From contig NZ_AP022564.1 in the NCBI RefSeq assembly GCF_010727125.1, positions 1 through 64,000 of the forward strand: DNA of 64,000 nt, read 5' to 3'. Shown here piece after piece: positions 10,084 to 18,428 of this stretch (position 1 is the stretch's first letter; the number at the start of each line of letters is the position of its first letter). The notes below the pieces were generated by a model. It saw nothing but the letters and a program-made list of their open reading frames with translations. It was not told the origin of the DNA and did no database searches. The stretch comes from Mycolicibacter terrae. Lineage in GTDB: Bacteria > Actinomycetota > Actinomycetes > Mycobacteriales > Mycobacteriaceae. Position numbers and translations under genes: made by a program.

Positions 10084-12013
10084 CGTCCCCGCCTCCCTGC
10101 CATTCGTAGATGCTGGCCCCGCCATTGTCGTAGATCTTGGCCCAGGACCGCGATTTCTCCAGTGACACTAACCCGTCGGGCAGACTGAACCCGCGCACCG
10201 GGGCTGCTGATCAGCACGTAACGGATGTTGAGGGCGTGGATGGCCTGCGCCACCCGCGGATCGGTGTCGGCGTCGTCGGCGTAGGCCCAGAAAATGAACC
10301 GCTGCGGTCCGGGCCCCTGCTGCTGGGGGTAGTCGTAGTGCGTCCACAGCGGGTGCAGGTCGGCGACGGCGTACATCCAGGCGCTGCCGTCGACATTGGC
10401 GTTGCCGATCACGGTGTCGCGGGCCCCGGGCAGCGCGGCCAGATAAGCGAAGGCCTCCAGGTCGCGGGCATCGACCATCACCGAGTCGTACTTGTCGCCG
10501 AACAGAAAGGCGTGCCGCGGCAGGTAGTGCCAGGCCAGCCCCACCGTCGCCCCGACCAGCAGCGCCCCGGTCAGCACGCCCTGAAGGCGGCCCCGCGCGA
10601 CGAGTGAGACCAGCGCTGCCAGCCCGATGCCGGCCATCGGGATCAGCAGCAGCGTCATCGCCGCCATGATCCGGCGGGGGTCGCTGTAGAACAGGTCGGT
10701 GAACCGGCCGACGACGGCGCCGGCCGGGCCGCCGAACGGTGCCGAGGAGTGCACCACCCCCACCACCAGCACCGCCCACAGCGCCAGCGGCCACCACACC
10801 TTGCGGACGGCCAGCAGCGCCAGGCCGACGGCGGTCAGGCCGACCAGGGTGTACTGGATCGGGAAGTCGTTGAGGTGGCGGGTGTGCAGCAGCAGCGTCG
10901 CGCAGCCCGGATTTGCGGCCCTCATGGGTCAGAAACGAGTGCCCGGCGATGATCTCGGCCTGTTTGCGCACGCTCAGCAACTGCGGCAACAGCAGCAGAG
11001 CGGTCGGCACCAAGACGGCGGCCAGCGCCAGGGTGTCGCGGCGCTTGCTGCGCAACGGGTTCCACAGAGCCCCGTCCCGCGGACACAGCCACCACGCCGC
11101 CACCAGCAACACCGTCACCACGCCCCCGGTCAGATGCACCGAGAAGACCCGACCAGCGCCAGCACCGCCACCGGAATACGGTCCCGCAGGGTGCGCACCG
11201 AGGTGATCAGCGTGAACGTCGGCACCACCAGCCCGTAGGCCACCAGGTTGGGCATGGCCGCGGTACCGAACTCGACGTAGGGCAGCGCGGTGAACGACGC
11301 CGACAGCGCCGCGGCGGTCGCCGCCGAGACCGCGGTGCGCCGGGTGGTGGTGACTCGCTTCAGCAGATTCCAGGTGAGCAGTGCGGCGCTGATCGGGAAC
11401 AGCCACACCGAGGCGGCCAGGCCGGCCAGGGTGAAACCGGTGGTGGGTGCCGCGCCGGTCAGCTGGCACAGCACCGCGGTCAGCGCGTGAAACGCCGACG
11501 GGTAGTAGAGCGGAGCGTGGGTCTCGACGTTGCGCAGTTCACCCATGTGGGTCGGCGAGGCCTGGCCGGTGTCGAGGATGAAGCGGACGGTGTTGGCGTG
11601 CCAGACCGCGTCCCAGGTGCTGGGAATGCTCTGCCAATCCGGAAGGCCCCGCACCGCCGCCCAGCCGATCAGCAGCATGCCCAGCAATACCCCGGCCGCC
11701 ACCGCCGGCGTCCGGCCGCGGCCGTCGGTGCGGCCACGTGGATGCCGGGACGGCGGTCCAGCCACCCCCGAATACCTCTGGCCAGTCCGCCGACCAGCGC
11801 GCCGACCAGCACCAGCGTGACCAGTGCGGTGCCCGCGTTCCAGGGGATTCCCCACGCGCCGAACGGCACGATGGCCAGGCCGACCAGCCCGTAAGTCAGC
11901 GCGGGACCGACCGTGATCGCCACTGGCCAGCTCAGCCGCGCTGCGGCGGCGACGAGTGTCCCCGGCAGGACCAGCAGCAGCAGCGCGGCAGCCATTCCGA
12001 ACCCGAGAAGCAC
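10067..12013 (-). CDS. Rv3779-like large membrane protein (polyprenyl-phosphomannose related), frame broken
   Basis: A polytopic membrane protein of about 650 residues when repaired, with roughly ten hydrophobic segments and a C-terminal soluble tail. A block near 11,560 with HANTVRFILDTGQAS, then YYPSAFHALTAVL, resembles the extracytoplasmic motifs of GT-C-type proteins. M. tuberculosis Rv3779 affects polyprenyl-phosphomannose and so lipomannan/LAM synthesis. Frame changes near 11,715, 11,140, 10,920 and 10,200; after the last, the tail reads LPDGLVSLEKSRSWAKIYDN and stops at TAG 10067-10069, inside the start of bpa. GTG start at 12013. First gene of the minus-strand operon, divergent from the aminotransferase-like gene across 110 bases. 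Confidence 0.82.
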
Positions 12014-12123
12014 TGCACTAGTATGTCTGCCAAGGTGACACGGCTCAGCGCGGCGGGGGAGCTATCCGGTTATCCGATACTTTCACCGATCACCCGATCT
12101 TGAGTAGTTCTAAGGTGGCTGAC

Positions 12124-13314
12124 ATGGCCTTCGATGTCGCCAGGGTGTGCGGACTGCACCCGACCCTCGGTGACGGTGGGTGCACTTCGACGCTCCTACG
12201 GGCATGTTGATCCCGGACTCGGTGGCGACCACGGTGTCGACCGCGTTCCGCGGCTCGTTGGCGACGGCGTCGGGACCGCACCCGGCGGCCCGGCGCAGTG
12301 CCGCCGTGCTGGTCGCGGCACGCCAGGCGGTGGCCGATCTGGTCGGCGGCGATCCCGCCGGGGTGGTGCTGGGCCCCGACCGGGCGGTGCTGCTGAACGC
12401 GCTGGCCGATGCCGCGTCGTCGCGGGTGAGCCTGGGCTACGAGACGGTGGTCAGCCGACTCGACGACGAGGCCAACATCGCGCCTGGGTGCGCGCCGCCA
12501 ACCGCTACGGCGCCAAGCTCAAATGGGCCGAGGTGGACATCGAGACCGGGGAGCTGCCGAGCTGGCAGTGGGAGAACCTGATCACCCGTCGACCCGGCTG
12601 GTGGCCGTCACCTCGGCGTCGGGCGTGCTGGGCACGGTCACCGACCTGCGGCCGGTCACCAAGCTGGTCCACGACGTGGGCGGGTGACCGTGATCGACCA
12701 CTGCGCGGCGGCGCCGTATCAGCTGATCGACATCAACGACGTCGAGGGTGACGTGGTGGCCCTCAACGCGGCCGCCTGGGGCGGCCGCCGGTGGGTGCGC
12801 TGGTGTTCCGCGACCCGGCGCTGATCGACACGTTCGGGTCGGTGTCGCTGAACCCGCACGCCGTGGGCCCGGCGCGGCTGGAGGTCGGCCTGCACCAGTT
12901 CGGCCTGCTGGCCGGGGTGGTGGCCAGCGTCGAATACCTGGCCTCGCTCGACGAGTCCGCCGGGGCAGCCGGCCCGAGCGGCTGGCGATCTCCATGCAGT
13001 CGGCCGGGCAGTATCTGAACCGGCTGTTCGACTATCTGGTCGGTTCACTGCAGTCGCTGCCGCTGGTTATGATGATCGGTCAGCCGGAGGTCCGCATTCC
13101 GGTGGTCAGTTTCGCGGTGCAGAAGGTACCCGCCGAACGGGTGGTGCAGCGGTTGGCCGACAACGGCGTGCTGGCGATCGCCAACGCCGGGTCGCGGGTG
13201 CTGGACGTCATCGGCGTCAACGACATCGGCGGCGCGGTCACGGTCGGGCTGAGCCACTACTCGACGGCCGCGGAGATCGACCAGCTGGTGCGCGCGCTGG
13301 CCTCGCTGGGATGA
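12124..13314 (+). CDS. Cysteine-desulfurase-like fold-type I protein (Rv3778c-like), PLP lysine not seen, frame broken
   Basis: Class-V aminotransferase/cysteine desulfurase family by overall pattern: [14 protein letters not shown] at the N-terminus, [28 protein letters not shown] (the Asp that contacts the PLP ring nitrogen), and a C-terminal domain starting [20 protein letters not shown]. Where desulfurases have S-x-H-K carrying the PLP, this protein reads [16 protein letters not shown], with no lysine. Five to six single-base losses split the frame (about 12,485, 12,590, 12,685, 12,785, 12,960); each is restored by one G or C. Restored length is about 398 residues. Divergent from the Rv3779-like gene, as in M. 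tuberculosis. Confidence 0.82.
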
Positions 13315-13407
13315 CGGTTCCCGGCCGTTTCCGATCCATCGCCGGCCGGTGTCACGCAGGCTACGCTGTGGGCCGTCAACGAAGCACCGCGTAAGGCAGA
13401 TCAGAAG

Positions 13408-15300
13408 ATGGCAGAACCGACGACCTCCGCTACCCCCACCGTGCCGGACACCCTGGTGGACCTGATGCGGCAGCAGGCCGCCCGGCATCAGGACACCCCG
13501 GCGTTCATCTTCTGCCCCGACGGGGATGTGGAACAGGACCGGATCACCTACCGCGAACTGGACCGTCGCGCCCGGTCGATCGCGGTGAATCTGCAGCGCC
13601 AAGGCGCAGCCGGGGAACGCGTGCTGGTGCTCTGCCGTCCCGGTGTGGACAGCGTTGCGGGACTGTTCGGCTGTTTCTATGCCGGTGCCGTCGCGGTTCC
13701 GGTTGACGAGCACTGGCCGATCCGACGGATCGAGACCGTCGTCCCCGAAGCGCGCCCGTTTCGCCCTGGCGACGGCCAAGACACAGTCCAAGATGAAGGC
13801 CGCCGTGGCCGGCCTGGACGCCGGAACCGACTTGCGCTGGCTGGCGATGGACGAGGACTCCGACGACGGGGCGGCCTGGGAGCGCCTGGACGTCGATGAA
13901 GACACCGTCGCCATGATCCAGTACACGTCGGGTTCGACCGGGGTGCCGAAGGGCTGCGTGCTCACCCACCGGAACTACGTGAACAACCTGGAGATCATCC
14001 GTCAGGCGTTGGACCCCCGGGACGACGATCCGGTGTTCGCCAGCCCGGTCAGCGGGGTGTCGTGGCTGCCGCAGTACCACGACATGGGCTTCGTCGGCGG
14101 CATCCTCGGCACCATCTACGGCGGCCGCACCACCGTGCTGATGGCGCCCAGTTCCTCTTATGCGCCGCTGCGCTGGCTGCAGGCGATGTCGCGCTACCGG
14201 GCGGTGATCAGTGCCGCGCCCAACTTCGCCTACGACGCCTGCGTCAAACGCAGCACCCCGCAGCAGCGTGCCGCGCTGGACCTGTCGAACTGGTCGATCG
14301 CGGTGGTCGGCGGGGGTCCGATCAGCGCGGAAACCCTGCGGGCCTTCAGCGAGGCGTTCGAGCCGGCTGGTTTCCGCCCCGAAGCCTTCCGGCCCGCCTA
14401 CGGGCTGGCCGAAGCGACGCTGGGGGTGTCCGGAGTGTCGAATTCGGCGGTGCCGGTGATCCGGCACCTCGACCGGACCGCCCTCGGCGAGGATCGGGTG
14501 GTCGAGGTGGACCCGGACGCCGCCGGCGACGCGGAGCGGACACTTTCGCTGGTGGGCTGCGGAAAACGCCAAGGCGACCAGGACGTGCTGATCGTGGACC
14601 CGGAGACCCGGGTGCAGCGCGGGCCGGAGGAGGTCGGCGAGATCTGGGTGGCGGGGCCGAGCGTCGGAGTGGGCTACTGGGGGCGGCCGGAGGAGACCGA
14701 ACACGCCTTCTCAGCGCACCTGGCCGACACCGGGGCGGGCCCCTACCGCGCAGCGGCGACCTGGGGTTCTTCCGCGGCGGCGAGCTGTACATCACCGGCC
14801 GGTGCAAGGACCTGATGACGATCGACGGCTACAGCCACTACCCCAACGACATCGAGTTGACCGTGCAGAACTGTCACCCGGCCCTGCTTCCCGGCCGAGG
14901 TGCGGTGTTCCAGTTGCCGACCGAGCGCTACGCCCGGGAATACGTGGTGGTGGTCCAGGAGGTGCACCACCACGACGCCGCCGGCATCGATCCGAACGAC
15001 CTGATCGATGCGATCCGGGCGGCGATCCCCACCCACCACGGGATCGAAGCGCAGGCCGTGGTGTTGCTCAAGCCGATGCGGATACCGACCACCACCAGCG
15101 GCAAGATTCAGCGCAGTGCCTGCCGCGACCAGTACGTCGCCGGTGAACTGGCCGTGCTGGCGCAGTGGGAGGAGCCGCGGCCACAAAAAGAGGGACCGGG
15201 CGTGGGGAACGCACTGCTGTCCGGCCTGGCACGGCTCGCCGTGGCAGGGCTGGCGCAGCGGCGGCCGGGGTCGCAGGGTGACCGGCGGGGCGAGGACTGA
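13408..15300 (+). CDS. Stand-alone fatty acyl-AMP ligase (FAAL), frame broken
   Basis: ANL-superfamily ligase of the FAAL type, which makes acyl-adenylates and hands them to a carrier protein rather than to CoA. The phosphate loop YTSGSTGVPKG, the FAAL-typical SWLPQYHDMGFVGGIL, the A5 motif AYGLAEATLG, SGDLGF, GRCKDLMTIDGYSHYPNDIE and the C-terminal PTTTSGKIQRSACR (A10 lysine) are all present. Two frame changes, near 13,750 (GC dinucleotide lost) and near 14,745 (one base lost); restored length is about 631 residues. No carrier protein domain is fused and no PKS or NRPS lies nearby. The C-terminal tail (LSGLARLAVAGLAQRRPG) matches that of the second FAAL at 59.3-61.2 kb, so the two are paralogues. 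Confidence 0.9.
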
Positions 15301-16065
15301 GCGGCTGATCGGGTCGCGCTGAAATCGCCGCTGGCCGAGCCCTGCTCGGAAGGCGTCGGTTCTGTCCGAAATACGCAGCGTCACAACGCATCAGCGTGAG
15401 TAGGGGCGGTGCTTGACGGCGCGGACCGGTGAGAAGGTCGTTGCGCCGTACCGTTGCGAACAACCCGCGGCGGAAAGTGATTCGCGAATCACCGGTGGGT
15501 GAAAAAGGGCCTTCGGACTGCGGGGGAACTCTCCCGGCCGGATCCCGGCGGTGCCGACGCCTCGGCAGCGTTCTCCCAGGATGATCGCGCGGCCCGGCCG
15601 GTAGCCGGTCCCGGCACGGTCGAGTGGGCGGGGTCCCGCCCCGTGCGCCGAGCAGCTTGTCGAGGGCGCACCGCCGCCAGAAGCACGCCACGGCGCCGTC
15701 CAGCTGCCGTCCCGCCGGCCGGTAACCCCCACCGTCCGGGCTGAGGCAGCACGACTGCGTCGCCGGGCCGTCCCGGCCCGCTGTTGCGGCCGTTTCATCT
15801 GGTTGGCCGCGCTCAGGGTTGCTGCCTGCACCAAGCGTGACCTGACCTCTGAATAACGATTAACAAAATCTAAGGAAACGATTTTCGCCCGAACGGAAGT
15901 CACGGCGTACCAGGGACACAGACTTCCGTACTACCGGACTCATATCGCTTTACGAGCGATTTTTGGGCTTTTTGTGGAGCAGTTTCATTAGAAAATTTCC
16001 GCTTCGACAAAACCTAAAACTCATGTAAAGTTCAGCAACGTCCATGATCAGTTTCCTAGGAGAGC
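15301..16065. other. Long intergenic region: GC-rich, then AT-rich leader of the repeat-protein operon
   Basis: No credible gene. Small minus-strand open frames at 15.39-15.90 kb are arginine- and proline-rich, have no family features and look like GC-bias artefacts. From about 15,840 to 16,060 the composition changes to AT-rich, with GAATAACGATTAACAAAATC and TTAGAAAATTTCCG, unlike anything else in the window. That 220-base stretch holds a hairpin followed by T-tracts and probably the promoter of the downstream operon. Confidence 0.6.
15944..15973 (+). terminator. Hairpin followed by T-tracts in the leader (terminator or attenuator)
   Basis: ATCGCT at 15944-15949 pairs with AGCGAT at 15955-15960 over a five-base loop, then TTTT, GGG, C, TTTTT. 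This fits an intrinsic terminator of the kind that is rare in mycobacteria. It lies about 100 bases before the start of the first repeat protein and 640 bases after the FAAL stop. It could end FAAL transcription or act as an attenuator of the operon. Confidence 0.45.
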
Positions 16066-16068
16066 ATG

Positions 16069-18379
16069 ATGCAGCTGGCGCTTCGCCCGTACGTCACACC
16101 CGGCGTCGTCATCGCGGGCGCCGCCCTCGTCGCGGTAAATGCGGCGGTCCCCACCGGGTTCGTACGCCCACCCGCTGAGGTCCGCCTGGCACTTCCTGCC
16201 GTCGAGCACCATCCCGTCGCGCTCACCGCCGGACCGGACCTCCTGGGCCCGTGGGTCGACCTTTTCAACAACACCGCCACGAACCTGGCGGCGATGGGAT
16301 CCGACAACGGCTGGGGCAATCTGCTCGAGCAGATCTTCACCGACCCGAGCTGTCGCGGCTCCCGGAGGTGTTCGACTTCCTGACTGAGCTGATGCCCTCG
16401 ATCAGTGGCTCCGACCCGATCATGGTTCTGCTCTCGCCGTTCCTGACCATCGGGATGGGGCTGATCGGCCCGCTGGTCACGGTCAACGACGCGATGCAGG
16501 ACATCCTCAATCAGATCTTCAATCCGACCGATCCGCTCGACCCGTTCGCGGCGATCTTCACGTCGTTCCCGCGACTGCTCGACGCGTGGCTGAACGGCAC
16601 CAGCACCATCGATGTGGCCGGCATCAGCATCCCCGCGTTCAACGGCATCCTGGTCCCGGGCCAGAACCTGGTCATCGACCTGACCGCCAGCGAGGCGGTC
16701 GACGGGCTCAACATCGGCGACCAGACCGTCGCCAGCCTGCTCGACCAGACCGGGATCGGCACGCTGTCGGTGGCGAACATGTTCACCGGCCTGTTGGACA
16801 GCCTGGGCCTGGGTGATCAGACCCCGGTCGACGTTCTCGACACCCTCGGCCTCGGCGATCTGGAGATCGCCAGCGTGCTGACAACCCTTTCGACGCGGTG
16901 GGGATCGGCAACCCCACCATCGCCGACATCATGGACCAGTTGGGCATCGGCGACGTCCAGGTCGCCGACCTCGCGATCGACTTGACCCACGCGCTGGGCT
17001 TCGACAACCCGACGATCGTCGACCTCGCCGGCGACATCGGTGTGGCCGACCTGAAGCTGGCCGACCTCGGCATCGACGTGTTCAACGCGCTGGGCATCGG
17101 AGACCCGACCGTCAACGAGCTGCTCGGCGACATCGGCGCCGAGAACCTGACGCTGAACGGACTGCTGCAGACTGCGGTGGACGCGCTGGGCCTCGGCGGG
17201 CAGACCCCGGCGTCGCTGATCGACGCACTCGGGGGTGGCGACCTGACCACCCACGAGTTCATCACGACGCTGCTGGGCGGCCTGGGCCTGGGCGACCAGA
17301 CCATGATGGACCTGCTGAGCCAGGCCGGTGTCGCCAACGCCGACATGAGCCAGATCATCATCAGCATCCTCGGGGATGCCGGCAACACCAACATGACCGA
17401 CGTCCTCGACTTCACCGGCCTCGGCAGCGTCACGCTTGCGCAGGTCGTCCAGCTGATGGGCATCTACGACCTGTCGCTCGGCACCGTGCTCAACAACATG
17501 GCGAACCTCGGGATCACCGGGAACCTGACCATCAACGACATCCTGGTCGCGTCCGGTGCCTCACCGCTGGACAAGGGCGGTGACGCCTCCCTGGCCGATT
17601 CGCTCGCCAGCATGACCATCGGCGGAATGTTGGGCGACAGTGCCGACGCGCCGCTGAGCTCGCTGCTCGGCGACATGGGCACCCAGACGCTGGCCGAAGT
17701 CATTCAGGCCAACTTCAGTCAGACGTTGGGCGACATGCTCAGCCAGGCCGGCTACGCCGACATGACCCTCACCGAGCTGGTGCTGGCGAACATGCCCGAC
17801 CAGCCCCTGTCGGAACTGTTCGGCGTCATGGGCAACACCACCCTGTCCGACCTGATCAACCAGCTGGTCCCCGCCGACCAGACCATCGTCGACATGCTCA
17901 ACGAGTCGGGCATCGGCGACATGCATCTGAGTGACCTGCTCAACCAGGCCTTCGGCGACCAGACCGTGGCCAACGCCCTGGACGACGGCGGCCTGGGCAG
18001 CATGCAACTCGACGACATCATCAGGCAGGCGCTGGGTCCGCAGAGCGTCAACGACATGCTCAACGAGTTCGGTATCGGCGGCCAGTCGCTCAGTGACCTG
18101 TTCGACCAGTTCTTCGGCACCACGACCCTCAGCGACGGTCTCATCGATCTGGGTCTGGGCACGCAGACCCTCAACGAGCTGATCGACTCGCTGTTCGGGA
18201 CCTCGACGGTGAGTTCACTGCTCGGTGACTTCGGCACCCAGACCGTCGACGAGCTGCTGGCGTCGATGGGGCTCGGTGATCTCACGGTGATCAACGCCCA
18301 GATCGAAGAATTCTACGGCTCGCTCTCCTACTGGTTCGACGGCCTGGGGAACCAGATCGCGGCGGTGCTCGGTGGTTAA
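16069..18379 (+). CDS. Secreted protein of tandem ~14-residue repeats, copy 1, frame broken
   Basis: Unnamed family. The N-terminus (LRPYVTPGVVIAGAALVAV) is a signal-peptide-like segment, then a shared non-repeat domain of about 200 residues (VALTAG, WVDLFNNTATNL, LLEQIFTDP, NDAMQDILNQIFNPTDP). From about residue 215 to the end the protein is repeats of G-[LI]-G-D-x-[TS]-[LVI]-x-[DE]-L-[LI]-x-x-L/A; near the C-terminus two halves join into clean 27-residue units. It ends NQIAAVLGG, as copy 2 does. AGGAG at 16058-16062 is better spaced for the ATG at 16069 than for that at 16066. One-base losses near 16,343 (CCGGAG shortened to CCGAG) and near 16,885 break the frame; restored length is about 770 residues. 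Copy 2 follows 49 bases later. No Cys, no catalytic motif. Likely a surface or secreted structural protein; function unknown. Confidence 0.8.
16707..18290 (+). repeat. Array of ~14-residue repeats in copy 1
   Basis: About 35-38 units (by eye) of the G-[LI]-G-D-x-[TS]-[LVI]-x-[DE]-L-[LI]-x-x-L type. Four consecutive 27-residue double units begin IGDMHLSDLL, LGSMQLDDII, IGGQSLSDLF and LGTQTLNELI (about 17,910-18,235). The pattern, a turn with Gly and Asp followed by a short amphipathic segment, would suit a solenoid. It is not the MPTR (NxGxGNxG) repeat of PPE proteins. Confidence 0.75.
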
Positions 18380-18428
18380 GCGACCTGATCGGCAAAGCAA
18401 CTTCGGAACGTCAGTCCGGGAGGGCCTC

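Noticed and set aside
15391..15903. Minus-strand genes in the gap after the first FAAL
   Set aside because: Arg/Pro/Ser-rich frames without ribosome sites, overlapping each other in several frames; typical GC artefacts.
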